Below are positions 9,778-21,985 of a DNA stretch of 64,000 nt, piece by piece. The DNA is taken from assembly GCF_025399195.1 (NCBI RefSeq), contig NW_026252105.1:62001-126000 (forward strand), read 5' to 3'. The position numbers and the translations under genes are program-made. The stretch comes from Umbelopsis ramanniana AG. Its lineage: Eukaryota > Mucoromycota > Umbelopsidomycetes > Umbelopsidales > Umbelopsidaceae. Within the stretch, counting starts at the first letter, position 1. The number at the start of each line of letters is the position of its first letter. A model generated the notes under the pieces. The model was not told the origin of the DNA. It searched no databases and worked only from the letters and a program-made list of their open reading frames with translations.

Positions 9778-12683
9778 TCACTTGATATTCTTCTTTGCAG
9801 TTCCAATTTGACAAGAATTGACCTGAATAGTGAAGATATAATAATTTAGTTGAGACATGAAATCGGCTTTCTCGATTCAGATATAGATTGCTAATTACCT
9901 TCGTAGCAAAGCGAAGAGAACAAAGTGTTTCATTGAAATGTGTGAGTAAAGGTGAGATGTTTACAAACATGAGTGTCTTGCTGTTGCCACCTGTAAATAC
10001 AGAAAAACGTAGAAACGAGAGCGACGGTCAATGGATAGTTCAAAACACCTAACGCTGTACTTTGTCCCTTATTAAACATACCAAGTGAGTTTTGCAACAA
10101 GTAAGTCAATTTCGAATTTCGATAAGGTATATGGCTGCCTTCTTTGCTGTTGGCCAAGGCATAGATAACATCGCCTAAGGAACTCAAGCTCTTGTTGATG
10201 GCTTGCGTCTCCTTCAGCCTATCACCTGTTGACCCAGATGAAGAGAGTCGCTCGGAGCCAGCCAAATCAATCAAGTTCAAAACGCCTGTAGTGACTTCGC
10301 CAGTAACAGAGTTTCTACCGTTGAGCTTCAAGGTAAAAACGCTGTGACTTCTTGACGATCGTTCGTTTATGTTGGTAGCTCCAACTGCTCGGTTTTGGCT
10401 TGCCTTTTTCAACAAATTTGTGACCTTTGCTGGCGAGTCCAACAAAACTGTGATGGTAATGTATTAGAACCCGCACCTCCTACATTCATATGGTTCTATT
10501 CAGTATATCTTACCGGTTGTCATATCGGTGACTATGGTACTACCATTTTTTTCGTGCTTTATCTCATGTTTGAGTTTACCAAAGTCGTTAGGATTGCCAA
10601 GCAAGTCGTGGATGGTCTCATTGTAAATTTGTAAGAACTGTCCCTCCATTTCGTATGTCCAATTCTTGTTCTTCAGCTTTTCAGCTGTCTTGTAGATTTG
10701 CCGGACTGTTTTTGGAATCATACCCGTTTGCTCTTCAGCAGCACCTCGCACACCTTCCATGGTGTATGTCTGTATGGTTTGGAAGAAGTTCATTCGCATG
10801 TCAGCAACTCATCTTTCGTAGTCCGCGTTTGTGCTATTTGACAGCACGTCCATTACGTACCTTTCCACTTCCAGTTTGTCCGTAGGCAAAGATGCATACG
10901 TTGTACCCATCTAAAGCTGACTGCACCAGATGTGAGATTTCTTCAAAGCACTCGTCTTGAGTTGCACTTGGCTGGAAAACTCTGTCAAATGTGAAAGGAT
11001 ATGACTTGATAGCCACTGTGCCATTGCTCGACGTAGTTGAGTCAGCAAGTTCAAGCTGATTTTTTTCTATGCCTGGATAAGCTATATCTGTAACACTGGC
11101 AGCAGCCTTCTTCTCAGTGTCTAAAATGGAGAGTGTAAATATTCCATACGCACATCGTTCAATTGCAAGATATAATATTACCTAAAACGGGTCTAATGCG
11201 GCAAAATACTCTGATATTGCCCTTCAGCTCTTGGATGGTGTTATGGAGTCGTCGACGATTCTTCTCCTCTTCGAGCAGCTTGTCTTCGATGTCAGAAACC
11301 GTAATCTTTGCAGCGTTGAGCTCTGCAGTCAATTTCTCGATAGTCTGTTCTCTATCCTTCAGTAATTCTTCAGTGTTCTTACAATCCAGTATAGTTAGCT
11401 AATGCAAATAGAAATCACTCCGAGTCACGCATCTTAACGCAAAGTACCTGTAATCTCAACTTCAAATTTCGTGTGTCGGATTCCATCGTTAAAACTGCTG
11501 CTGAATTTTCCGATATGGTTGTTCGCAGCTTGGAGTTTTCTGTCTTTTGGTCTTGAAGCCTGTTCATAGTGTCTTCTAGATCTTGCTCTAATGAGCGTTT
11601 TTGCCTTTGCAATGATTGATTGGAAGCATCCAATTCGTTGACTTCTCGTTGGTGTCTGCTTCGCAAGTTTTCCAAGTCGTCATTGTGCTTTCGCTCAACC
11701 ATCTGAAAGTCATCTTCAGTGAGATACAGTTGCAGTATCTAAGGGTGATGAGACATCATTCTTAACTTACCAAAAGCTCGTCTTTAAGGTTTGAGACTTG
11801 TCGCATAGCCTCTTGGTTTTCGCTTTCCTTACTTTCAACCTTAAGTTCAAGATTTTGTCGGAAGGATTCCAGCTCTTTGACTTCAAAGAAGTAATTTTTA
11901 GTTCATGAAGGCAGCTAAATATGGTTTGGTAGAACATAAGTACGATGCTTACTTTTTGAATGTTCTTGTTCAAGAAGGTCTTTCATGCTGTTGACTGTGT
12001 CATCAGAATTTTTAACCTTGCTCTGTAACATAGGCAGGAGTTGCTCCATATCACTAAGTCTTCCTTTGGTGTCCCAGGCTGGTCGCTTCTTTAGCTTGGG
12101 CATGCCTGTAGCCGGATTGACTGCAGCTTGCGGTGGTTTGTCAGCAGGTGCATTATCTTCGCTTGCTTTTTTAGTGTTAGATGCCGCAAGTGGTTTTCGT
12201 CTGTTCGCTATAGAAGCAGGTCTGGCGACGGCTCTATTTGGTTTGTCGACTGATTTTACACCATTACTATTATTCGATACGCTGGAGAAACTGGCTGAAG
12301 GTGTTTTCAGGCTCGTAATGGCTGGTCTTGCTGTACTATTATTAAGCTTCACGCGTGAAACGCCGTTTTCATGCTTTGGAGAGGATGAAATTTTTCTCTT
12401 CATGCCTGCTTTCAGTTCTGCTTTGGGTTTAATGGATGATTTGCCGTCTTTGAGCGTGTCCCCTTTGTTATTACGCGGAATGTTGTTATTGGAGACCGAT
12501 AATGGAGCCGGTTTTTTCGCGTTATTGGCGACCTTGGTTGTGTTTGCGGAATGAATAGGTAGTTTCGTTGATCGTTGCGGCAAAGTCTGTGGAATATGTT
12601 TAGTTCAGGTTAAAGGAAGTTCCCAAACAAGGACAAAGATTCAAGTGTCATTTTCAACCTACCGGTTGTAGCCTATCCTGCAT
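9778..12683 (-). CDS. Kinesin-14, C-terminal minus-end-directed motor (KAR3/KIFC1 type)
   Basis: A Ser/Lys-rich basic tail (from 12683) is followed by a long coiled coil (about 11400-12000) and a C-terminal motor domain, the order that defines kinesin-14. Motor motifs in order are [10 protein letters not shown] (P-loop), [11 protein letters not shown] (switch I), [10 protein letters not shown] (switch II) and [18 protein letters not shown]. The motor ends with [14 protein letters not shown] at TGA 9778-9780, as in the family. Exon 1 is 21 nt (12663-12683, MQDRLQP); the first long open frame downstream begins at a non-ATG codon and is simply exon 2. Expected role: minus-end motility, spindle assembly and microtubule crosslinking. 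A perfect TGACGTCA lies 62-69 bp upstream. Confidence 0.93.
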
Positions 12684-13145
12684 TGGTGGTGATGGACTTG
12701 CGAAGGAGGTTAAAGCAACGAAATGAAAGACTAAATCGCGGTTTTGACGTCACGCGACAGGTACAACCTGTTCTCGAAATTTTTTGCTTTTTAATCCTTT
12801 GACTGTACTTTTCCCTGCTTACTGGGCAATTAAGAACTTATTTTTGTACAGTAAGGCAATACTGCATAGACCAGCGAGCTACTTTGTATTGTATACAGCT
12901 TACGCTCAGATGATCCCCTGCCTACAATCTGACTTTTGACAGCACCCGGTACAACCCTATTTTGCTAGTCATACATCTAAACATTGCCCAATGCAAGTCT
13001 GTTGCAAAACTCCGTATGTATACTAATGAATAATTCGAGCGTTTATCTAACAAGATTTGTCTGTGGGATATGGATTGGGCTTGCAACAGGAATCGGAAAT
13101 CTACATGTCTATACATAATGGTCTTTGGAAAAAGGGAGTAATCAT
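12684..13145. other. Intergenic: kinesin-14 promoter and uL14m 3' flank
   Basis: Apart from the CRE site at 12745-12752, this stretch is AT-rich with no gene I can support. A 87-codon antisense frame at 12922-13185 overlaps the uL14m end and has no domain. Confidence 0.5.
12745..12752. promoter_or_regulatory. Perfect CRE palindrome TGACGTCA upstream of kinesin-14
   Basis: An exact 8-bp ATF/CREB-type bZIP site lies 62-69 bp upstream of the kinesin start codon. The sequence match is direct; function is inferred. Confidence 0.5.
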
Positions 13146-13601
13146 CTAGACTACTCGTGGAGCGAGTGAAACGAGCTTCATCCACTTCTTCTGTCTCAAT
13201 TCTGCAGCAACTACTCCAAGAACACGAGTGCCAAGTGGCTCCTTCTTCTGGTTCAAAAGAATGCAGGCATTGTCGTCGAAGCGGATATATCTACCATCAG
13301 GTCGGCCGACTTCCTTCTTTGTGCGAACAATAACTGCATGTCTGACATCTCCCTTCTTGACTTTGAGAGAGGCAGCTTGTGTTCCGATTAAACTGGGGTT
13401 GATAGGTCTAGCTCGCTTGACAACGCAAACAATCTCATCGCCTGCAAGGGTATGAATGAGATTGGAGAAATCGAGAATGAGCAGTGCTTCAGTCAGCTTA
13501 CCAAGTCTAGCGTATCTTCCTCCGCTCATTACTTTAATGCACTCGGCAATGACTGCGCCAGAGTTATCAATAACAGACATAGTTCCTTTGAGCCCGATCA
13601 T
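13146..13601 (-). CDS. Mitochondrial ribosomal protein uL14m
   Basis: This is a bacterial-type L14 protein of the mitochondrial large subunit. Exon 1 is 13601-13502 and exon 2 is 13441-13146, giving 131 aa after splicing. Family motifs are [64 protein letters not shown] and [11 protein letters not shown] at the C-terminus. The intervening 60 nt (13442-13501) have GTAAGC...TTGCAG borders and a length of 3n without a stop, so an uncorrected open frame reads 151 aa. The spliced form joins YARLG directly to [13 protein letters not shown] as in the family. The bacterial-type sequence separates it from cytosolic uL14. It is divergent from DHFR. Confidence 0.92.
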   Translation of the reverse strand: MIGLKGTMSVIDNSGAVIAECIKVMSGGRYARLGKLTEALLILDFSNLIHTLAGDEIVCVVKRARPINPSLIGTQAASLKVKKGDVRHAVIVRTKKEVGRPDGRYIRFDDNACILLNQKKEPLGTRVLGVVAAELRQKKWMKLVSLAPRVV

Positions 13602-14128
13602 GTTGTATTTTGTCGATTACTGAAACAACCCAAAAAAAATGTATGGCCCAAGTAAATATGCTATGGCGGCGCTTTAAATTGCCAGTGGCTTATTGCTGAA
13701 ATTTCAGGGCTTGCTGTATTTTCGCAAGCCCAACAAAGTTGATTCAGGTCGAAATTCAGGACAATATGCCGCGTTGGTCAATATCAATGAAATGGTTGAT
13801 AATTTTCTATACGTCTTCTCATCTTTAAAGCATTTTATAGCTTTGAAAACGTTACTGACGCTCAATGAACGCTTTGCCTGTCACCGTTCCTTCAAGATAA
13901 AGATACTTAATTGAGATTTTTGAGCAAATGGATTGATCATGGCGCTTGATGATAAAAAGACATTCATTCAATTTTATAATTCCAGTTTTATTCCTTCTAA
14001 AGATCAAAGTATTGTAGACAGAGGAATTCGTATAGACAACAGTGTCATAAGACGGTACTGGCGTGACTACCTTTTCCGGAGCAGTATCAGACTGTTCACG
14101 CGGGGAAGTTCTTGGTCAAGGACATATC
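13602..14128. promoter_or_regulatory. Divergent promoter region, uL14m / DHFR
   Basis: This 527-bp gap lies between divergent starts. It is AT-rich and has no convincing open frame. Short frames at 13693-13914 and 13933-14160 have no recognisable motif, and the latter runs past the DHFR start in another frame. Confidence 0.45.
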
Positions 14129-14804
14129 ATGAAGTTCACGCTAGTAGTTGCAGCGACTGAGGAACTCGGCATCGGTCTCAAAGCCAACCTACCATGGCGG
14201 ATTCCCAAAGACATGGCCTTCTTCAAGGCGATCACCACTAAGATTCCAAAGGATTTTCCAATTCAGGCAGCAGAGTCTTGTACCGTTCAGAATGCTGTGA
14301 TCATGGGAAGAGTTACATGGGAATCTATTCCGCTAAAATTTCGACCTTTAGACTCAAGAAAGAACATAGTCATATCTCGAAATACCGACTACGATGTGTA
14401 TGTGGCTCATGCAACAGCTGTGTTAACATATTGCCAAAGCTAACATCTTTTTTGTCATGGACTTATCCACTAACAGACAGACAAAGGACCAGACAGTCAA
14501 ACTAGTTTCATCAGTAGAGAGAGCATTCGAAGTCATAGACGCATCAACAACCCCACGCATCTTCGTTATTGGAGGCGCTCAAATTTACCGAGAAGCAATT
14601 AAGCATGCTAACTGCACGTCCATATTATTGACTAGAATACGGTCCAAAGTTGACTGCGATACCTTCTTCCCAGAGATCGACGACAGTCTTTTCCGACTGG
14701 CATCGCATGAAGAACTAGAAAAATTTGTAGAAGAACAAGTTGCAGAAGGGATACAGACACACAATAATCTCGATTACCAATTTACAATGTATGTTAAGCG
14801 TTAG
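14129..14804 (+). CDS. Dihydrofolate reductase
   Basis: DHFR reduces dihydrofolate to tetrahydrofolate with NADPH for thymidylate and purine synthesis. Exon 1 is 14129-14397 and exon 2 is 14477-14804. The GTATGT donor and ACAG acceptor join in phase, giving 198 aa, the normal size for a monofunctional enzyme. Motifs are VVAATEELGIGLKANLPWRI (substrate/NADPH loop with the acidic/Trp region), VIMGRVTWESIP, RKNIVISRN and IFVIGGAQIYREAI. There is no thymidylate synthase domain. A poly(A) signal AATAAA (14811-14816) follows the stop closely. Confidence 0.95.
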
Positions 14805-14861
14805 TATTACAATAAAAAACGTAGGCGAGCACTCTATATAAAGCTTGTCAAACTTTGTAAA

Positions 14862-15736
14862 CTATGGTCTACTGTAATGAGCAATGAGAAGGCGGGCACC
14901 ACGCGTGGCATAATCCTTGATGAAAAAACCTGATATTGCCAAAGCTACTGGTGGAACAATCCAGCCAAGAAGCCAGCTTGAAACTGGCGGCGTCAGTCTT
15001 CTAACGAGATTCTTCACCTGTATCTTGAGTTGATCTACATCGCTTGAATTGTCCAGAACGATATTGGCGAGTTTGACTTTTTCACTCAAAGGCATTTGGG
15101 AGCGAATTCGTTGCGTTGCAGCTTCTTCAGTCATGTTGTCGCGTTTCACTATTCGTTGGAGTTGCAACAGTTCGGAGCTATTTTAAATCGTTAGCCAAGA
15201 CACATGTGATTTGCATAAGTCCAACCTGCAAGTTATTCACACTGACCAGAATACCACGACAGTGGTGTTGACAAATTTGTCAAGCTTGCTCTCGAAGAGC
15301 AACGGGACATCCAGAAATACCAGCTTTTTTCCAGTCATCCAATGCCAAAATACTTGCTTAAACATCTCGAGGCGGACATATGGGTGAACGCAGCTGTTGA
15401 GTACCTTGCGTTTGTCCGAGTCACCAAAAATGATGGCACCTAGCTTAGGTCTATCGATAGTTCCGTCGGCATTCAATACCTCGTCACCAAAGTGTTTTCG
15501 AATTAATTTATATGCTCTACGACCAGGCTCCACGACTTGCCGAGCAATGAGGTCGGCATCGATAATTGGTACATTCTGCTCTGCTATAATCCGAGACACA
15601 GTGGACTTGCCTAATTCAAAACGTTGGGATAATATTTAGCGTATGTCCCTACAAATCAGTAATGGAAGTAGCATAAGACAATGGTCAAGATGTTCTTACC
15701 AGAGCCAATACCACCAGTAAGCCCGATTAATTTCAT
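14862..15736 (-). CDS. Dephospho-CoA kinase with C-terminal membrane segment
   Basis: The enzyme phosphorylates dephospho-CoA, the last step of coenzyme A synthesis. Exon 1 encodes MKLIGLTGGIGSG, exon 2 continues KSTVSRIIAEQ, and together they form the P-loop GGIGSGKST. DADLIARQVVEPG, GAIIFGDSDKRKVLN, HPYVR and FLDVPLLFE are diagnostic. Exon 3 restores CSELLQLQR and carries RDNMTEEAATQRIRSQMPLS. The tail has a hydrophobic helix (WLLGWIVPPVALAISGFFI), suggesting a membrane anchor, followed by a short basic end. It is convergent with DHFR, about 57 bp apart. Confidence 0.94.
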
Positions 15737-17256
15737 TGGTAGATGGTTTAAGGTGATTCGGCGTTTGTCGGTATTCCAAGCAAAAAGACAATTCCTTGCT
15801 CCAATACATATTATTTTTTATGATAAAAGTAGCGGCCAATCAAATGCTTTCGCATTGGCTATTACCATTTGTTCGAAAAAAACTACCGCTAAAAGACGTC
15901 GCGGATTTTTATCTCAGTATGTATTTTTATGTAATATGTTTATTGAGCTATGGTGCGAGATAATTCAATGAATGGAGTGGGGCTTTGGAAAATACTAGAA
16001 GCTGTGTACAAACGGTAAGGCGATTTGAGCATTAAAAAAAATAGGCATAAAAGGTGAACTGAAATAGCATGAATGGCTCACCTCACATACGAAGAACTGA
16101 AACATATTCAGAATTTCATCTCATTCTAGTCCATTAGATAAATGCATAATTAAACCAAATAATAGGCTCAGAAAATATCATGATGGAACGGCTTTGTATG
16201 TAACAAAGTAAGGATGAGGAGCTATACTAGTTTAATCCTCGTAGACAATGTCACAGTAGTGTACTATTCTCAGGTAACAGTCTGGGAATAAGGTATTGGA
16301 GAAGCATGTTTGAGATATAACTAACACATAACGAGAACAGCCATTTCGTCTGAACGGGTCTATTATTGAATTCATAACTCAGAGACCAAGCACTAAACTT
16401 GAATGCGTCTGTAGTGTTTAGCCTAAAGTATGGGTTTTGTGGAAAATAGTTTTAGCCAGCAAGTTTAACGTCATTTGAGAAATGTCACGCTGTGTGTACA
16501 ACGACAATGCGTAAGAGAAGAAATGAATCGCCGGTTCTGCAGTTTTCGTGGCAGTCAGGTTATCAACACAATTGCATACCATCGCTCATTACATGCATCG
16601 GACGGATAATAACAAATCCGGTCCGAAAGCAATATACCATAGCTCAATGAAGCCGCTAGCTTTTCATTTAGAGAGGAGAATAAATGTTTTCATCATGAAT
16701 TGTCGTCCATGCATTAAACATAATAACCAGTGCCAACATATGATATGTTACGACGAACTCGCCAACCAGTAAGATATCAAAATTTTATTATTCCTGTTGA
16801 GTTAGATGATACAATTTATCATCTCATCTCTTTGCTCATTTTATTGGCGGTCAAATAGATCAATTACAATGCTATATGCCTTCGCTAATTTGCCTTATAT
16901 GTATCATTTCTTTCGCCTAAACTCGTTCATCCGAAAAGTTTAGCCGGCTGACTTATTACATTTTCCGTTGTTGAGAGTTATGAAATTAACCAATCTTTTT
17001 GTTAGAGTGATTACTGGTAACAGTATATATTTATCCGTAGAACTCTTATTATCATATTATGCAGGTGGCACAAAAGGAGTTTCTGATCACGGAAAACCAG
17101 CATGGTTAAATAGATACCGCGGTCACAGCATACAGAAAATTGCTCCTACATCATCCAATCCGGATTTTCTTCCCATTGTCTTACTCCTGTTTTTATAAAA
17201 AGTGGAGGTATCTGCATACTTGACTGACAGTAAACTTCTTCAATTCAAACTGTTAA
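15737..17256. other. Large intergenic region (about 1.5 kb), no supported gene
   Basis: AT-rich DNA between the kinase start and the A-T-R gene. Short frames such as 16548-16772 lack codon bias, splice signals and domains. I found no tRNA-like fold by eye. The right end is the promoter of the A-T-R enzyme, with a TATA-like box at 17191-17200. Confidence 0.5.
17191..17200 (+). promoter_or_regulatory. TATA-like box of the A-T-R enzyme gene
   Basis: TTTTATAAAA followed by AGTGGAGG sits 57-66 bp upstream of the ATG at 17257. A clear TATA box is rare in this window and would fit a regulated rather than a constitutive gene; that last step is inference. Confidence 0.5.
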
Positions 17257-20200
17257 ATGGACGAATTCAAATTTAAATATCCTCTTGATCAGTATCATAC
17301 TGTCAATCAACTATTTGCCGCCATCACTGAAAAATTCTCATCTTCCACCTATATTCAATACTGGAAAGATCCTGATGATGAACATCCGTGCTCATTGACA
17401 TACCGTGAAGTTGACATCATTACTAGCAACCTGGCTCATCGCTTGCAAAATCAATATGACCTACAAGGCCAGGCATTGGCATATCTGGCGGATAATTCCC
17501 TACAATATGGACTCTATCTGCTCGCTTTCGTGAAGCTTGAATGCCGCGTTATGCTTCTCAGCCCAAAGAATTCTGAAACTGCAATGGTGGATCTAATGAA
17601 AAGGACTGACACAAAATTCCTGGTCCACAATAAGCGGTTTGCGAAAGAATCAAGTTCCGTAATCGACCAAATTGATGGAGGGACAACTTTTCTCGCCTTT
17701 GATGTCGACACCGAAGAAACTAAAGAACTTGATAATGGGGCTCAAAGCATATGGCTTACCGAGAGAAATTCAGAGGTTAAATCAGAGAAAATCGCCTTTA
17801 TCATCCATAGTTCCGGAACTACAGGGTTTCCAAAACCTATTTACCTCAGTAACCGGTATATGCTGCATATGCTTAACAACTATGCAAACCTGCTTGATGT
17901 TGTCGAGTCACCTAAGCTTCTTTCTCTTGCTCCAATGTATCACATTATGGGCGCCATATTTTTTGGTATCGCGCTTATTGGGGGAACATACGTGTTTCCT
18001 ACGAACGTAAGTCTAAAATTCCAATATCTGTCTCAATTTGTGCTTTATTTTGACAACTCGGCATCTGGTTAGTTCCCACCTCTTGCGACTACAATCACCG
18101 ATAGTCTTCGAAAATCTCAAGCGAACAGTATGATGGTTGCCCCGATTTTACTTGAGCAGCTTGCCCAGTTAATCCAAATGGATGCTACTGATGTTGATGT
18201 ACTGAAAAATGTGAAACTCGCTTTGTAAGTTGTTTTTCTGGGAATGATTCGTCTTTAACATTATTTCAAAAGTTTAACAAATGGCATTCTCAGTTTTGGA
18301 GGAGCTCCTTTGCAACAACAGGCTGGAAACATTCTGATGGACCACGGAATGAACATAAAATCCTCTTATGGATCAACTGGTAAGTTGATCTGTGGAACAC
18401 ACTGTTGTATACTACGATTTTATTCTGTAGTTTTACTTCAGGATGTAATTTATCATATGCGATACCAGTATACCAATACAACTTCTTGTTTCTAGAAATG
18501 GGCCTAGCTGCTACTGCAGATCCAGATGCAAACTGTAAAGAGTTCACGCCAATGAAAATTGTCTTACCCAGCAAGCACTACGTAATGGAAGATACTGACT
18601 ATGGAAGCGAAATTAAGCAATTGATTATATTGCCCAACAGCCCATTCATGGCAACAAATGCCAGCAATCGTCCTGACGGATCATATGCGACAAATGATGT
18701 ATGGACGCCGCATCCGAGTAAACCTGGATACTGGTTTATTAGTGGAAGAGCTGATGATACTTTGATCATGTAAGTGTTTTATACTTCAGTGGACCCTCTA
18801 CTGAGCAGTAAAAGAATGGCAGTTTAATGGTGCCTTTAGGTCAAATGGAGAAAAAACAAACCCTGTTCCAATGGAGGCAGCTATGAGAAACTCCAACGCG
18901 CTCATTGAGCAGTGCGCTGTTATCGGACAAAGTCGAGCTGCAACATCTGTGCTAGTTCAATTGAATGTCAAAGAGGCTATGGGAAAAGATATTTACGATA
19001 TGCTTAGTATCGGTAAGTTCCTGCGGAGATAATATGGTAATTCATACATTGCAGTTACTGACTTCATATAACAGTGGAGGCTGCGGTTGATAAAGCCAAT
19101 CGAGATGCTCCGGCACATTCCAAGATTATATTTCCTGACATGGTCAAGGTACTCCCGCTTATAGAAAAGCTGCCAGTAACTGACAAGGGAACGCTATCAC
19201 GAAAAAAGGCAGAGAAGCAGTATGGTCACTATCTTGAAGTCATGTACGATAATTTTTTCAACCAGTCAAGCGAGTTACAACAAGATAAAGGAGATACGAA
19301 ACTGCCATTGGAGCCGACGGTCATATCTGACTTCCTGAAAACAACTATCGCAAAACTCATCAAAGTGAAGCCATCAGAAGTAAATACTACTATGAACGTA
19401 TTTGATCAAGGCTTAGATTCACTTCTGGCGGTTCAGCTCAGGAATAGGTAAGCAAAACTCCACAAAGTCTGTATCAGTTTTTCGAGATTTTTTTAAATTT
19501 TAAAACTTCCCGATTTTCTCAGCATTGTCAAGTTCACGAAAAATGTACCCACCAACTTTGTGTTTCAGAACAGTACAATTAAAGACATGACTCAAGCCAT
19601 TTGCCAAGATTTGGAAACTGATGTTGTCGAAGCATCATATCAAGCAACCAGAGGCCTATTGTCGAAGTACATAAAGCTTATTGACGAGCAAATGCCACGG
19701 CCCACCCGGTCATATCAGACGAAAAACAGAGGAGATGATGTAGTTGTATTGACTGGTGCTACTGGTTCTCTGGGAGCTCTTGTACTACAGGCCATGCTTC
19801 AAAATAAGTCTATACGAAAGGTGTACGCTCTAGTGAGAGGCAAAGATGGCCGTGACAGATTAAAAAAGGCTTTCTCTAGTCGTGCGTTGGATACACGACT
19901 TCTGAAGTCTGCCAAATTACAGGTTTACCCTTTCGACCAAGCCAAAAAATGCCTTGGATTAGACCGTCAGCAATACAGGAGCATTCAGACTGAAGCCACA
20001 GTGATTTGCCATTGCGCATGGATGTTGGATTTCCTCCAACCTGTTACCTACTATGAGAAGGAATGCATCAATGGACTTTTCAACTTACTTCAACTAGCCT
20101 ATAACGGCGGCAACAATTCTATGCGCTTCCATTTCATCTCCAGTGTTAGCGCAAGTATGGCTATGAAAGGCGAGGTGTTTGAACAGCCACTTCCAGATGA

Positions 20201-20964
20201 TCCATCCTGCGCTGCCCCTATGGGTTACGCTCAAAGTAAATTCATTGCTGAACATTTGATGCGGTATGTTACGCAAAACAAGGGTAAGTTAACAAGAGCT
20301 ATTTAATACAATTTGGCTGTCTACCGTATCTTAACTTCGTTTTCTAAAACACAGGCATCCAAGGCTATGTAGAGCGAGTAGGTCAGATGAGCGGTGATAC
20401 AGTCAATGGCTACTGGAATCCCCAAGAGCAATATCCACTTATGGTTGCAGGTGGAGCAGTATACATGAAGAAGGTAATTACACTTGGTCAACCTACGAGT
20501 TACATGATAGCCACTCTAACCTTTGAAAATATGTTCATATATAGATGCCTATTATGAATAGCGAGATTGATTGGATACCTCTAGATTACTCTGCTGCTGC
20601 AATCCTGGAGATCATTATGAACACCGCTAACGATGCACCTTCACCTACTGGATCCATTTTCCATATCGTTAATCCAAACAGAGTCACTTGGATGGACTTT
20701 TTGGAAGCACTTCATGCTAATGGACTCAAGTTCAGCCACGTATCCCCTGAAGAATGGATAAACGAGTTATCGGAAGACGATAGAAATCCAGCATTCAAGT
20801 TAATTTCCTTCTATCAAGACGTAGTTGGAGGGATGGAATTGCCTGTCTGGGTAACGTCAAAGACACAGAGTGTCAGCCGAAAACTGAAGGCAACACCCCA
20901 ATTAGACGCTGCGCTGGTGGGTAAATGTCTCCAGAATTGGAAGCGCATAGGTCTGTTCAATTAG
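17257..20964 (+). CDS. NRPS-like adenylation-thiolation-reductase enzyme (carboxylate reductase-like)
   Basis: About nine exons encode roughly 1050 aa with three modules in order. (1) AMP-binding adenylation domain: IIHSSGTTGFPKPIYLS (ATP loop), SLAPMYHIMGAIFF, SSYGSTG, and LPVTDKGTLSRKK with the C-terminal catalytic Lys region. (2) Carrier domain: MNVFDQGLDSLLAVQLRN, where DSL marks the phosphopantetheine Ser. (3) Reductase domain: VVVLTGATGSLGALVLQAML (NADPH loop) and GYAQSKFIAEHL (catalytic YxxxK). Such enzymes activate a carboxylic acid as an acyl-AMP, load it on the carrier and release it as an aldehyde. It is shorter than Lys2 (about 1400 aa) and lacks its N-terminal region, so it is probably not the lysine enzyme. 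The substrate is unknown. Joins seen include 18006 to 18073 and in-phase introns near 18225, 18380, 18771, 19013 and 19448. Confidence 0.88.
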
Positions 20965-21158
20965 CATCCCAAACATTATCATTTTCACAACAAACTTTAC
21001 TTAGACAATGAACAAATACCAATAATAGTTCACACACAATGAATCCCTCTAGTCTGTCAATAAAACAATTTCTATTAATCTTTTGTGATAAGTGAATAAC
21101 TATTTGGAAATGCTAGGCGATATTTTTTGTATGGCAATACGGGTTTCTATTTCCTCAG

Positions 21159-21985
21159 TTACAAGCCGTGCAATTTCGAATTAGTCAACCAGTCTGCAGA
21201 GACATCCTCAAGATGGATGTCGAAGTCTACAAGATCCTTGTATTGACCGTTGCTGATAAGGCCACGCACTTTTGCAAATGTATCCACGTTTGTCAATTGA
21301 AAATCCGAACTTGCAGTGAACGACGATTTGCTATGCTGCCATTGACCACCATTCTTGATATGCGGCTGCAGAACGCAAAAAAAAGAAAAAAGAAAACGCA
21401 GTTAGATCGAGAAGTCTCGAAAGAATGAGAGAGCATTAAGACTAACCAAGATGGCACTTTCTTTGTTGTTGTGCAAGTCGATATTGTCATTATCAATCTG
21501 TGGTGTATGGTAAAAGCACATGAGTCTATGGTAGCCAAAATGTTCATAGGCACAGCTGCAGAACCTACCAAAAATACAACAGCATTCTTGTTTTGTCGCG
21601 AAATCTTGTCTATCGTTTTAATCGTATGCTCATTCAACGATCGGTCGGTGTTGTTCTCGTTCGCAACGTACCAACCAACTATTTCCAGTTTATTTTTCGT
21701 CGCATACAGATCAACCTAAAAGGAAAGCGTCAGAACTACGTGTTGGGGATACGTTACCATGTCCTCACGTCTCATGACATTCACCTGTTGTAATGCGACC
21801 TCTAGCATTGGCGTGAGGGTAGTCCAGTGATGGAACAAAGGTACAGCTTGCGTGATGTTGACGGTTTCGCTGTCAGATGAAGATGCTTCTGCCAATAGAA
21901 TACCGCAAACTTCTGAAGATGGGTATTTAGCAGCATGCAGTAAAGGTAAGGCGTAGGCACGCTCGTTGACGGTATACTTGACCAT
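21159..21985 (-). CDS. ER membrane protein complex subunit 8/9 (EMC8/9)
   Basis: The EMC inserts tail-anchored and multipass proteins in the ER; EMC8/9 is a cytosolic MPN-fold subunit without protease activity. Exon 1 is 21985-21785 (AYALPLLHAAKYPSSEVCGI, VPLFHH, LTPMLEVALQQ). Exon 2 starts at 21715 (VDLYATKNKLEIVGWYVANE, matching the family's GYYQANE). The last exon ends VDFDIHLEDVSADWLTNSKL and TAA at 21159-21161, matching the family's VDFDNHLDDI...DW. The gene is convergent with the A-T-R enzyme, 195 bp apart. Confidence 0.9.

Noticed and set aside
11985-12554. A 189-codon plus-strand open frame within the kinesin region
   Set aside because: It is antisense to the Ser/Lys-rich kinesin tail, whose minus-strand reading has exons, phase and the motor downstream. 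Its Leu/Ser/Ala composition is the expected mirror of that tail.
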